Source: a virus. Taken from it: a DNA stretch of 39,398 nt. The translations under genes and the position numbers were made by a program. Location: positions 1-39,398 of IMG/VR virus record IMGVR_UViG_3300048583_000551; one strand, given 5' to 3'. The notes under the pieces were generated by a model, which searched no databases, was not told where the DNA came from, and saw only the letters and a program-made list of their open reading frames with translations. This document shows, in pieces, positions 16,744-23,188 of this stretch (its first letter is position 1; each line of letters begins with the position of its first letter).

Positions 16744-18332
16744 CCGATCAGAGCCTTCACGTCGAAGCCGTCCAGCCGCGCGCCGTCCAGCTGCGGATAC
16801 GCCGACATGACCGCCGCGACCAGCGGGTCGATGCGCGCGCTGGACTGGGCCTTGTCCAGCTTGCGGTTGCCTGCTGGGTCGGAAGCGGAGATCGCGTTCG
16901 ACGCAGCGTAGTTGAGTAGCGGATGGCCTCCGTGACGGATCCGCCCGGCCAACAGCGCGTTGGCGAACGACTCCAGCCGCGGCGCAGAGTCCTTCCAGCC
17001 CTGACCCACTGGGCTCCAAACGCAGCCCGGCTCCCAGCCTGCGCGCGCACAGGCCTGCTTGAACGACTCGATGCCCCAGCGGTCGAATTCCAAGCTCTGC
17101 AGCGTCATCCCCTGCAGGTTCTGCGCCAAGAACAGCGCCAACCACTCGTAGTCGACCACGCGGCCCGGAACCAGCCACATCTGGCCTGCGGAAGCCCACG
17201 CGGAATAGGGCGCCTTGTCGCGGAGCTCCTTCTGGCGGATGTCGGCCTCGGGGCAGAACACGAAGGGCTTGATGTGAACGTCGCCGCGCTCGTCCTTGGC
17301 CGACAGCACCGCCGCGCACAAGTCCGTCCGCAGCGAAAGGTCCAGCCCCAGCGTCACCGGCACCCGGTAGAACAGGTCGTCGTCGATCGGAGCCGCGCAC
17401 TCCTTCCACAAGCTCGGTGGCACGAACAACTGCCGTGTGGTGATGCGCTGGTTGAGCAGCAGGTTGCGCGCCGTCGCCTCTGTCGCGGGCATCCGCTGCG
17501 CGCGCTGAAGCTGGTCGACCAGATCCGCCCGGCTGCGGAACAGGTCCAGCGCCGGGTTGGCGTACTTCCACTGCGTCTCGTCCGTCAAGTCGGCGTCAGC
17601 GTCAGCCGCGTACAGGTGCACCACCGTCGCAGGATCCTGGGAAGCCGCGGCCTCGTCGATCCACGTGCTCAATAGGTCGGCGTCGTTCGCGGCCTGCGTG
17701 CTGATCACGATCAGCAGCGGCTCCTCGTAGGCGCCCTGCGCGCTCGTCAGCGCGTCGATGAACGGGCTCAGCGGGCCGACGATCTGCCCCGTCTCGTCCA
17801 GAATCACGATGCGCGGCGACAGGCCGTGCGCGCTGGCCGCGTCGGCGCTCAACGCCTTGAAGGTGGAGCCGTTCTTGGTGGCCTTGATGCGCTTGGCCGA
17901 CTCGGCGAACTGCAGCAGCACCTGCAGGCTGGGGTTCGGCCCCAGCATCTTGCGCGACAGGCTGTAGATCAGGCCTGCCTGCTCGCGCGTCATCGCGCCC
18001 GCCACCAGCTGCGAATTCTGCATGCGCTCCGGGCCGATCAGGCTCGCCAACACCAGCGCAGAGATCGTGGCGCTCTTACTGTTCTTGCGCGCCATCGAGA
18101 GGATCGCGCGGCGGGTCGGCACCGCGTTGTCGTACACCGCATAGATGAACGACTCTTGGAAGGGCGCCAGCTGCAGCGGCTTTCCGACGTGGGCGCCTTC
18201 CGGCACGACGAGGTACTTCTCGATGAAGTGCATCACCCGCTCTGCGCGGGTGTGCTGCTCCGGCGCCAGCTCGCGCCAGTCGCGCATCTCTGGCACCGGG
18301 CCGCATACGATGTGCCGCGGCTTGGCGCTCAA
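16740..18332 (-). CDS. Terminase large subunit
   Basis: The packaging ATPase and nuclease has 530 residues from TTG at 18332. That start overlaps the small-subunit stop (TTGA) and has AGAGGA nine bases upstream; the next choice, ATG at 18287, lacks a clear ribosome site. The ATPase domain shows a Walker A of the Terminase_1 type (MARKNSKSATIS, about 80-91), and Walker B VILDE (Asp179, Glu180). The nuclease domain begins with LGLDLSLRTD (Asp331). The C-terminus, including SSARIDPLVAAVMSA, has the usual last acidic residue of the nuclease centre. It pumps DNA through the portal and cuts concatemers. Confidence 0.93.
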   Translation of the reverse strand: MSAKPRHIVCGPVPEMRDWRELAPEQHTRAERVMHFIEKYLVVPEGAHVGKPLQLAPFQESFIYAVYDNAVPTRRAILSMARKNSKSATISALVLASLIGPERMQNSQLVAGAMTREQAGLIYSLSRKMLGPNPSLQVLLQFAESAKRIKATKNGSTFKALSADAASAHGLSPRIVILDETGQIVGPLSPFIDALTSAQGAYEEPLLIVISTQAANDADLLSTWIDEAAASQDPATVVHLYAADADADLTDETQWKYANPALDLFRSRADLVDQLQRAQRMPATEATARNLLLNQRITTRQLFVPPSLWKECAAPIDDDLFYRVPVTLGLDLSLRTDLCAAVLSAKDERGDVHIKPFVFCPEADIRQKELRDKAPYSAWASAGQMWLVPGRVVDYEWLALFLAQNLQGMTLQSLEFDRWGIESFKQACARAGWEPGCVWSPVGQGWKDSAPRLESFANALLAGRIRHGGHPLLNYAASNAISASDPAGNRKLDKAQSSARIDPLVAAVMSAYPQLDGARLDGFDVKALIG

Positions 18333-18844
18333 CCGAGGTCGTCCTCTGCATTGAGCAGGCGCCGCGTCTCCTCGATGTACACCTCGCTGGCCCGAGGCTT
18401 CGGGCCGGGCTTCTGCGGGGCGTGAAGCCGCAGGGCGCGTGAGTAGTTGAGGGCGGCGTTGATGAATTTGAAGTGGAGCTTCATGTGCGAGCAATCGGGA
18501 TCGTGCGGGTCGGCAAGGTCGCGCTCCGTCTCGGCGTCCTCGTAGGCCAGTGCTGCCAGCTCCAGCACATACAGATCTGCGCCGTTCCATTGGTCTGCAG
18601 GTCGCGCGGTCAGCAGGCGCCGGAATGCCTTGGCCGCGGATGCGCTCATGGTCGACGGCGGTTCGGGGTAGGTTGCCGCGGGCTGCGGCGCGTCAGCTGG
18701 GCCCGGCGCGTGGGTCGCGGCGGCGCCCGGCGCGGCGCCCGCGGCCAGCGCGCGGTCGGCGGCGGCGATTGCGGTCAGGCCTGCGTGGCGCGGGCCGTTG
18801 GAGATGTGGGCGGAAGAATGGTGGCTGGAGGCTGTCGCTGCCAT
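18329..18844 (-). CDS. Terminase small subunit (P27-like)
   Basis: From ATG at 18844 the protein has 171 residues; GTG at 18850 is also possible, and ATG at 18649 would omit the low-complexity N-terminus. Residues 1-65 are rich in Ala, Pro, His and Gly and look disordered. The rest is helical, with a segment KAFRRLLTARPADQWNGADL then LELAALAYEDAETERDL, followed by a region that resembles P27-type small terminases, which recognise the packaging site. It lies 33 bases or so after the predicted start of transcription and directly before the large subunit. The call depends mainly on that position. Confidence 0.65.
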   Translation of the reverse strand: MAATASSHHSSAHISNGPRHAGLTAIAAADRALAAGAAPGAAATHAPGPADAPQPAATYPEPPSTMSASAAKAFRRLLTARPADQWNGADLYVLELAALAYEDAETERDLADPHDPDCSHMKLHFKFINAALNYSRALRLHAPQKPGPKPRASEVYIEETRRLLNAEDDLG

Positions 18845-18883
18845 GGGCACGTCTCGTGTTGTGAGAGGACTCTACAACTGTCC

Positions 18884-18912
18884 AGTATGCGGTTTTGGCC
18901 TGCGGCGGGCAA
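18884..18912 (-). promoter_or_regulatory. Sigma70-like promoter of the structural operon
   Basis: On the minus strand the -35 box TTGCCC (18912-18907) is separated by exactly 17 bp from a -10 box CATACT (18889-18884). The same design occurs at seven plus-strand sites in this window. Transcription would begin near 18877 and read the small terminase gene and all head and tail genes. A run of nine C follows at 18923-18931 upstream. Confidence 0.7.
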
Positions 18913-19045
18913 AATCCAACCTCCCCCCCCCGTAACTCGTTGATTCTATTGAGCTTTCGCGCGTCAGTTGCGGCTGGCCTCTTTGATCTTCGGCCCGAAT
19001 CCCAACGAAGTCAAGCACTTCCGATTCACTCCGCGGCCCGACCAC

Positions 19046-19069
19046 GCCGCTGGGCCTAGGAGCCCACGG
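19046..19069. repeat. Repeated hairpin TGGGC-CTAGGA-GCCCA, first copy
   Basis: The palindromic block with stem TGGGC/GCCCA recurs at 19432-19456, 20144-20168, 20998-21022 and 22630-22646. In the three cassette copies the stem is extended by GCCG/CGGC to nine pairs with one bulge. No T tract follows on the plus strand; on the minus strand TTTT follows at a short distance in the cassette copies. It probably acts as a terminator or RNA-end barrier. Confidence 0.6.
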
Positions 19070-19138
19070 AAGCCCGACCCTGTAGGGGCGCATGGGGCGA
19101 TGGGCGAAATGGGCGCCTGCGTGGTCGCCCTGAAGGGC

Positions 19139-19384
19139 CGGGGCGGGGCGGGGCGGGCTGGGGCCGGGCTGGGGCGGCTGGGGCCGGGCTGGGGCGGCTG
19201 GGGCCGGGCTGGGGCGGCTGGGGCGGCTGGGGCCGGGCTGGGGCCGGGCTGGGGCCGGGCTGGGGCGGCTGGGGCCGGGCTGGGGCGGCTGGGGCCGGGC
19301 TGGGGCCGGGCTGGGGCCGGGCTGGGGCCGGGCTGGGGCCGGGCTGGGGCCGGGCTGGGGCCGGGCTGGGGCGGCTGGGGCTGA
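19139..19384. repeat. G-rich tandem repeat (GGGGCCGGGCT and GGGGCGGCT units)
   Basis: About 245 bp consist of roughly twenty units of two kinds, an 11-mer GGGGCCGGGCT and a 9-mer GGGGCGGCT, mixed irregularly with a run of the 11-mer near the end. Every unit has a G4 run and most a G3 run on the plus strand, so the single strand could form many G-quadruplexes. The mixture suggests expansion by slippage. It encodes no plausible protein. Its place just outside the terminase promoter allows a role in packaging-site recognition, replication pausing or recombination, none of which can be shown here. Confidence 0.9.
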
Positions 19385-19409
19385 ACCGGGGCGGCTTGAG
19401 GCCGCGGCA

Positions 19410-19651
19410 GGGCGACCGGCCCTAAAACCACGCCGCTGGGCCTAGGAGCCCACGGCGCCCCTACCCCTAGCAACCGTATGCCCTGTGCGTCGAAATGGGC
19501 AAATTGGCGAAAACCCACAAAAACGAGGCCTTTTTCACAACCCCAAAAATATTTTGCGAAAAGTGAAAAAAGTTGTTGCTTTTTGATTTCAGACCGTTCA
19601 TACTTCTCTTCGTGGGGACCGACCGGCCTCCGCCCAACCAAGGAAATGACC
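19410..19651 (+). repeat. Long promoter cassette, copy 1
   Basis: This roughly 240-bp block contains, in order, GGGCGACCGGCCC, the extended hairpin (19432-19456), a conserved tract around GGGCAAATTGGCGAAAACCC, an AT-rich stretch with AAAAATATTTT, a promoter and CAACCAAGGAA before the start codon. Copy 2 (20122-20361) is nearly identical and copy 3 (20987-21216) diverges in the AT-rich and promoter part. Each copy stands before a different small gene, so the block is a portable expression unit. Confidence 0.9.
19576..19604 (+). promoter_or_regulatory. Promoter P1, sigma70-like
   Basis: TTGCTT and CATACT are separated by 17 bp, with an A/T-rich tract (UP-like) directly upstream. It should drive the zinc-ribbon gene at 19652. 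Confidence 0.75.
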
Positions 19652-20104
19652 ATGACCACCGACCACGACGTTTTCGGCTTTGAAACCCACGGCCTCATCA
19701 ACTGCCCGGCCTGCGCCATCCACCTCAGCAACGGCGTGGGCGTCCACGGCGACGAAGTGAACGGCAAGCCGGTTCGCCACGAGACGAACCAGTTCTGCTG
19801 CCTTGGCTGCGGCGAAGAGTTCGGCCCGGCCATCCGCCGCCGCGCGGCCAGCGCCAACAACGGCGTGGGCGTGTCGCTGTCGTGGAAGGTCAAGGAAGTC
19901 CGGGCCGCGCGCTCTGAGCGCACCGCGGTGCGCGTGGTCAGCCTGCCCGGCGCCAAGCGCAAAGTCGACGCCACCTTCAAGTCCGTGCCTGCCGCCTACC
20001 GCGCGCTGGGTCTGGACCTCAACGGCCACCAGGCCTTCCGCGCCTTGCTCAAGGCCAACGGCACCGCGGTCAACTTCGACCTCACCTGGACCGTGGTCGC
20101 CTGA
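19652..20104 (+). CDS. Small zinc-ribbon-like protein, unknown function
   Basis: The 150-residue protein is not recognised. I start it at ATG 19652, six bases after AAGGAA; an in-frame ATG lies two codons upstream inside the ribosome site region and a further ATG at 19478 is within the repeat. An N-terminal zinc-ribbon-like domain has Cys18/Cys21 (CPAC) and Cys50/Cys53 (CLGC). The remainder is basic, with RRRAASANNGVGV and a KEVRAARSERTAVRV segment, and then a compact helical end (FRALLKANGTAVNF). The gene is expressed from its own cassette promoter and followed by the next cassette, as expected for an early accessory gene. DNA or RNA binding is an inference from basic charge and zinc ligands. 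Confidence 0.75.
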   Translation: MTTDHDVFGFETHGLINCPACAIHLSNGVGVHGDEVNGKPVRHETNQFCCLGCGEEFGPAIRRRAASANNGVGVSLSWKVKEVRAARSERTAVRVVSLPGAKRKVDATFKSVPAAYRALGLDLNGHQAFRALLKANGTAVNFDLTWTVVA

Positions 20105-20121
20105 GCCGCGGGGCGAGGGCC

Positions 20122-20361
20122 GGGCGACCGGCCCTAAAACCACGCCGCTGGGCCTAGGAGCCCACGGCGCCCCTACCCCTAGCAACCGTATGCCCTGTGC
20201 GTCGAAATGGGCAAATTGGCGAAAACCCACAAAAACGAGGCCTTTTCACAACCCCAAAAATATTTTGCGAAAAGTGAAAAAAGTTGTTGCTTTTTGATTT
20301 CAGACCGTTCATACTTCTCTTCGTGGGGCCAGCCCGGCCTCACCCAACCAAGGAATTGACC
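20122..20361 (+). repeat. Long promoter cassette, copy 2
   Basis: This copy starts 17 bases after the stop of the zinc-ribbon gene and is nearly identical to copy 1 along its whole length (one T is missing in the GGCCTTTTT tract, plus a few changes near the ribosome site). The hairpin is at 20144-20168. It ends with CCAACCAAGGAATTGACC before the start codon. Confidence 0.9.
20287..20315 (+). promoter_or_regulatory. Promoter P2, sigma70-like
   Basis: TTGCTT, 17 bp, CATACT, in the same context as P1. It should drive the three small genes at 20362-20991. Confidence 0.75.
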
Positions 20362-20598
20362 ATGAAAGCTTCTGACCTGAAAAACCCCAAGTATGACGCC
20401 GCGCTGGCCCACCTGAAGGAAATCGGCGTGAGCCTGGAAGAGCTCCTCGGGTACGCCGCCATCCAGTCGGTCGAGGGTGAGCTGTCCTTCGACTCGGGCT
20501 GCTTTGACTCCGCTGAAGCCGCGATCCACGCCTTCGCTGAGGAAGCCGCCTACAACGCCTCGGCCTTCCTGGCCGACATTTCCGCCGAGGAGGGCTGA
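20362..20598 (+). CDS. Small acidic protein, unknown
   Basis: The 78-residue protein, MKASDLKNPKYDAALAHLKE onward, is acidic, helical and Ala-rich, with no motif I recognise. The ATG follows AAGGAA at six bases, and starts further upstream would lie in the promoter cassette. It is the first of three genes read from promoter P2; the next begins three bases after its stop. Acidic small early phage proteins often inhibit a host protein, but nothing here shows that. Confidence 0.75.
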   Translation: MKASDLKNPKYDAALAHLKEIGVSLEELLGYAAIQSVEGELSFDSGCFDSAEAAIHAFAEEAAYNASAFLADISAEEG

Positions 20599-20601
20599 GC
20601 C

Positions 20602-20763
20602 ATGAACATCATCGACCGCTTCGGCATCCCCGGCGCCCGCCACCTCTACCTCATCGAAGTCGCGCGCGGCTGGATCTACGTCAGCGCCAACAACCGCACG
20701 CAGGCCGCGGCCCACGCTCGCCGCGCTGGCTACGAGCCGCTCTCCGTCTCGATGGAGGGCTGA
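20602..20763 (+). CDS. Small protein of 53 residues, unknown
   Basis: The frame runs from ATG at 20602, three bases after the previous stop (TGAGCCATG), to TGA at 20761-20763. It encodes MNIIDRFGIPGARHLYLIEV followed by a short beta-alpha pattern with ANNRTQAAAHARRAGYEPL. This resembles small phage proteins with a strand-strand-helix fold, but I do not recognise a family. Gene spacing on both sides and G/C-ending codons support it as real. Confidence 0.65.
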   Translation: MNIIDRFGIPGARHLYLIEVARGWIYVSANNRTQAAAHARRAGYEPLSVSMEG

Positions 20764-20766
20764 GCC

Positions 20767-20991
20767 ATGGCCACGACGCTCGCTGAGTTCAACGCCATCA
20801 TTCAGGCCGCGGGCCTTCCCTGTGAGCTGGTCAAGGGGAAGGGCTACCACTACTTCATCACCACGCCCGACCAGCCGTACCGCAGCAAAAGCCACTCCGT
20901 CTTCGCCTTCACCCACGTCAGCGTGAGGGACTGGGCGTACCTTGCGCGTGACTTCATCAACGAGGGCCGCGAGCCGGGCGAGCCCGCCTAA
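20767..20991 (+). CDS. Small protein of 74 residues, unknown
   Basis: The gene begins three bases after the previous stop with the same GAGCC spacing. The product, MATTLAEFNAIIQAAGLPCE onward, has an N-terminal helix, a strand region with KGKGYHYFITTPDQPYRSKS and a C-terminal helix ending RDFINEGREPGEPA. No catalytic motif is visible. It ends at the start of the third cassette, which suggests that the cassette hairpin terminates this three-gene unit. Confidence 0.7.
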   Translation: MATTLAEFNAIIQAAGLPCELVKGKGYHYFITTPDQPYRSKSHSVFAFTHVSVRDWAYLARDFINEGREPGEPA

Positions 20992-21216
20992 AACCACGCC
21001 GCTGGGCCTAGGAGCCCACGGCGCCCCTACCCCTGGCAACCGTATGCCCTGTGCGTCGAAATGGGCAAATTGGCGAAAACCCACAAAAACGAGGCCTTTT
21101 CTGCCAATCAAAAATATTTTGCGAAATCCGAAAATAATTGTTGACTTTCGTTTTGAACCGGCGCATACTTCTCTTCGTGGGGACCGACCGGCCTCCGCCC
21201 AACCAAGGAAATGACC
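20987..21216 (+). repeat. Long promoter cassette, copy 3
   Basis: The first 120 bp match copies 1 and 2 almost exactly and include the last codons of the upstream gene. The AT-rich part and the promoter differ (CAATCAAAAATATTTTGCGAA), but their order and the downstream AACCAAGGAA site are kept. The hairpin is at 20998-21022. Confidence 0.9.
21141..21169 (+). promoter_or_regulatory. Promoter P3, sigma70-like
   Basis: TTGACT and CATACT with a 17-bp spacer form the strongest -35 box of the three cassettes. It should drive the four genes at 21217-22600. Confidence 0.8.
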
Positions 21217-21510
21217 ATGATCGTTCACGCCGCCTCCCGCCACACCCTTCACGTCGCCCGCATCAACCGCGAAGACCTGCCGGCCCACGTCGTCGCCAGC
21301 GGCTACACCGACGCCTACACCCACTTCTGGGTCGTCCGCAACTTTGACGCCAACGGCCACGTGTTCATGTACCTTGGCCGCGGCGCCGAGAGCGCGCCCA
21401 AGCAGATCGTGGCGTGGTACGCCAAGTCCGGCTCGTTCTGGTCGAGCTTCGGCCTGACCTTCAAGGCCGCCATCGACGGCGCCCAGGCCGACGGCTGGAT
21501 GCACGCCTGA
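21217..21510 (+). CDS. Small protein of 97 residues, unknown
   Basis: The ATG at 21217 is six bases after AAGGAA; an in-frame ATG two codons earlier overlaps the ribosome site. The product starts MIVHAASRHTLHVARINRED and is rich in aromatic residues (THFWVVRNF, VAWYAKSGSFWSSFGLTF), suggesting a compact beta-rich fold. It may be related to other small phage proteins of this sort but I do not recognise it. It is the first gene behind promoter P3 and its stop touches the first of two 17-base leader repeats. Confidence 0.75.
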   Translation: MIVHAASRHTLHVARINREDLPAHVVASGYTDAYTHFWVVRNFDANGHVFMYLGRGAESAPKQIVAWYAKSGSFWSSFGLTFKAAIDGAQADGWMHA

Positions 21511-21552
21511 CCTGTTTCCCGACCTCACAAACCAACCTGTTTCCCGACCTCA
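21511..21552 (+). repeat. Paired leader repeats CCTGTTTCCCGACCTCA (21511 and 21536)
   Basis: Two identical 17-base units lie 25 bp apart between two genes, and the second runs into AAGGAA, the ribosome site of the next gene. The same unit occurs at 21864 and 21889 and seven times at 22764-22910. Confidence 0.9.
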
Positions 21553-21563
21553 AGGAATTCGCC

Positions 21564-21863
21564 ATGACCAAGCTCACCTCCATCTCCAACCTCAAGGCCG
21601 GCACCGTTCTGCGCGTGGGCTACCGCGCGTGGGTGCCCACCGAGAACGACACGTTCCTTGGCTTCCGCTTCGAAGGCGGCGAAACCCTTTACCCCAGCAA
21701 GCGTGACGCGGCGCTGTCCGGCAAGGACATGAATGACCTGCGCGCGGTTTTCGCCCCGCACGGCGCTGGCCGCGCCGAGAGCTGGGAGGCCTATCGCTAC
21801 AACGGTCGCTGGTGCGTCGGCAGCTCCGCTGACGGCGCCAAGCTTTTCCCCGCTGCCGCCTGA
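21564..21863 (+). CDS. Small protein of 99 residues, unknown
   Basis: The product, MTKLTSISNLKAGTVLRVGY onward, appears to be a compact beta-rich protein with several Gly turns, a central RFEGGETLYPSKRD segment and a C-terminal SWEAYRYNGRWCVGSSADG. No known motif is seen. AAGGAATTCGCC before the ATG follows a CCTGTTTCCCGACCT leader repeat, and its stop is followed at once by another pair of those repeats. Shared leaders suggest that this gene and the next are controlled alike. Confidence 0.75.
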   Translation: MTKLTSISNLKAGTVLRVGYRAWVPTENDTFLGFRFEGGETLYPSKRDAALSGKDMNDLRAVFAPHGAGRAESWEAYRYNGRWCVGSSADGAKLFPAAA

Positions 21864-21905
21864 CCTGTTTCCCAACCTCAGAAACCAACCTGTTTCCCGA
21901 CCTCA
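21864..21905 (+). repeat. Paired leader repeats, second pair (21864 and 21889)
   Basis: CCTGTTTCCCAACCTCA and CCTGTTTCCCGACCTCA lie 25 bp apart, as in the first pair, and the second leads into AAGGAATTGACC before a GTG start. The one-base change (G to A) is in the first unit only. Confidence 0.9.
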
Positions 21906-21916
21906 AGGAATTGACC

Positions 21917-22192
21917 GTGGCCAACCTCTCCCAGAACACCAAGATCACCGTCCTCCGCGCGCTGGCTGAATCCTGCGCCGCGCGCCTCATCGAAATCTGC
22001 CCGCCCACGCCCCACCTCGAGTTCGACCTGGAAGAGCTGCGCATCGCTCCGAACGCCACGCTGGACGCTCTGGAAGAGCTGGACGCGGTCATGTACCGCA
22101 TCGCCATCGAGACCGCCGACATCACCACCGACGGCCAGCAAGACCCCAAGCTGCTCGAGCTCGCTCGCGCCGCGGCCCGCGTCTTGGCCTGA
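21917..22192 (+). CDS. Small acidic helical protein of 91 residues, unknown
   Basis: I start at GTG 21917, six bases after AAGGAA, giving VANLSQNTKITVLRALAESC. The rest is acidic and strongly helical, with EFDLEELRIAPNATLDALEE and a C-terminal LLELARAAARVLA amphipathic helix, consistent with a small dimeric helical protein. A TTG two codons before is also in frame. No family is recognised. It belongs to the P3 transcription unit. Confidence 0.7.
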   Translation: MANLSQNTKITVLRALAESCAARLIEICPPTPHLEFDLEELRIAPNATLDALEELDAVMYRIAIETADITTDGQQDPKLLELARAAARVLA

Positions 22193-22231
22193 GCCGAAAC
22201 CTTTCGCCCCACAACCTCAAGGAGCTGCCCC

Positions 22232-22600
22232 ATGAGCAAGAACGGCCCAAACAAGACCGTCGCCCGCGCGCGCAAGGCGATGGGCGGCTTCCCCGCGCAT
22301 GAGCCGCGCGCCCACTCGCCCTTCATGACTTGGTTCTTCGACCAGGTCCAGAACAAGGGGCGCCAGTTCACAAGCTTGGACGCGGCCGAGGCCGAGTTCA
22401 ATTCCGAGGCCGGGGCGGCGGTGCCGGCCCAAACCCTGACCGACCACGAAGCCGGGCGCCTGCGCGCAGGCGTCGCCGACATGGGCGGCCACAAGGTCAA
22501 AGCCTATGGCCGGGCGAGGGCGCTGTTCTTCTCCGGGCACGACCTGGACCGCGCCATCGCGACCGCGCGGGCCGAGCTGGGCTTCATGGACCCGGCCTGA
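22232..22600 (+). CDS. Protein of 122 residues, unknown
   Basis: The product begins with a basic segment (MSKNGPNKTVARARKAMGGF), then HSPFMTWFFDQVQNKG, and a helical remainder ending ATARAELGFMDPA. No motif is recognised. ACCTCAAGGAG, a degenerate form of the leader repeat, supplies the ribosome site. It is the last gene of the P3 unit; a copy of the TGGGC hairpin follows 30 bases after its stop. Confidence 0.7.
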   Translation: MSKNGPNKTVARARKAMGGFPAHEPRAHSPFMTWFFDQVQNKGRQFTSLDAAEAEFNSEAGAAVPAQTLTDHEAGRLRAGVADMGGHKVKAYGRARALFFSGHDLDRAIATARAELGFMDPA

Positions 22601-22763
22601 GCCGCGGCGCCGGGGCAACGCCCAAACCGCTGGGCCTAGGAGCCCACGTAGGGGCGAACCTGTAGGGTGGCCTAGGGTCTGGGGAGATATGGGCGCCTGC
22701 ACGCGCGGGCGAGGCCAGGATCCGGAACGAAAGCTGGGGAGCCGGGCCGCTTGGCCGCGGCAA
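22601..22763. other. Short non-coding stretch with hairpin copy
   Basis: The hairpin TGGGCCTAGGAGCCCA (22631-22646) probably ends the P3 transcript. A GGGCGCCTGCACGCGCGGGCG stretch is similar in part to the region at 19080-19140. No gene is seen. The space lies between two converging genes. Confidence 0.6.
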
Positions 22764-22910
22764 CCTGTTTCCCGACCTCAGGAACTTGTTTTCCGACCTC
22801 AGGAACTTGTTTTCCGACTTCACAAACCTGTTTCCCGACCTCAGGAATCTGTTTCCCGACCTCAGGAATCTGTTTCCCGACCTCAGGAACCTGTTTCCCG
22901 ACCTCAGGTC
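22764..22910. repeat. Seven-unit 21-bp direct repeat array
   Basis: Units start at 22764, 22785, 22806, 22827, 22848, 22869 and 22890, each exactly 21 bp. The consensus is CCTGTTTCCCGACCTCAGGAA, with a few substitutions, mostly in units 2 and 3. A 21-bp period places every unit on one face of the helix. The unit equals the leader repeat found before two genes, here without genes. The stop codon of the converging zinc-finger gene lies in the last unit. On the minus strand one frame would read EVGKQVP repeats, but no gene is supported. Confidence 0.95.
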
Positions 22911-23188
22911 GAGCTCTCTGCCTCCGTGCCGCCTGCCTTCGCCGCCGCAAACCATGGCGTTGTGGGCGCCGGGCCGAGTATGAATCCGTCGGGCCGCATG
23001 CGCCAGCCGCGTGCCTCCATCTCCGGCCACGTCAGGCAGCGCCGCGTGCCGCGCTCGTAGGGCTCGACGGCGTCGAAGGTTCCGACCCGGTGCTTGTCGA
23101 ACGTGCTCACGCGATTGAACAGGTGGCCGCAGGCGGTGCACTGGCATTGTGCGTCTCCGAACTTCGGCGTGCTTCGTTTCTCGTTCAT
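22904..23188 (-). CDS. FDxHR-type phage zinc-binding protein
   Basis: The 94-residue protein starts at ATG 23188 with AAGGAAGC upstream. Cys17-x2-Cys20 is followed by GHLF, then FDKHR (residues 30-34) and RRC (49-51) with a trailing PEMEARGWRM. This CxxC / F-D-x-H-R / Arg-Cys pattern is that of a small phage zinc-binding domain found in many phages near replication genes; its role is unknown, but nucleic-acid binding is likely. The C-terminal 25 residues are Ala/Gly-rich and look disordered, and the stop lies in the 21-bp array. Confidence 0.75.
   Translation of the reverse strand: MNEKRSTPKFGDAQCQCTACGHLFNRVSTFDKHRVGTFDAVEPYERGTRRCLTWPEMEARGWRMRPDGFILGPAPTTPWFAAAKAGGTEAESST

Larger units (their letters stand above)
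18913..19651. other. Gene-poor divergent region with repeats
   Basis: No convincing gene lies here. The region holds a C9 homopolymer, a copy of the TGGGC-CTAGGA-GCCCA hairpin at 19046-19069, an ATGGGCGCCTGC stretch shared with 22690, the G-rich tandem repeat, and the first long promoter cassette. Long open frames on both strands exist only because the tandem repeat lacks stop codons. The region divides leftward structural transcription from rightward small-gene transcription. Confidence 0.7.

Noticed and set aside
19478-19651. Starting the zinc-ribbon gene at ATG 19478
   Set aside because: That start lies upstream of the promoter in the repeated cassette and is shared as DNA by genes of other frames; ATG 19652 has an AAGGAA site.
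18964-21528. Long minus-strand frames through the G-rich repeat and cassettes
   Set aside because: They lack ribosome sites, consist partly of Pro/Ala/Gln/Arg repeat translation and run opposite well-supported small genes; the cassettes repeat in them as identical peptide blocks.
22764-22910. CRISPR array
   Set aside because: Units follow directly with no unique spacers between them, and no cas gene is present.
22672-22950. Protein made of EVGKQVP repeats on the minus strand
   Set aside because: The frame exists only because the 21-bp period is a multiple of three; it has no start or ribosome site and the adjacent gene uses another frame.
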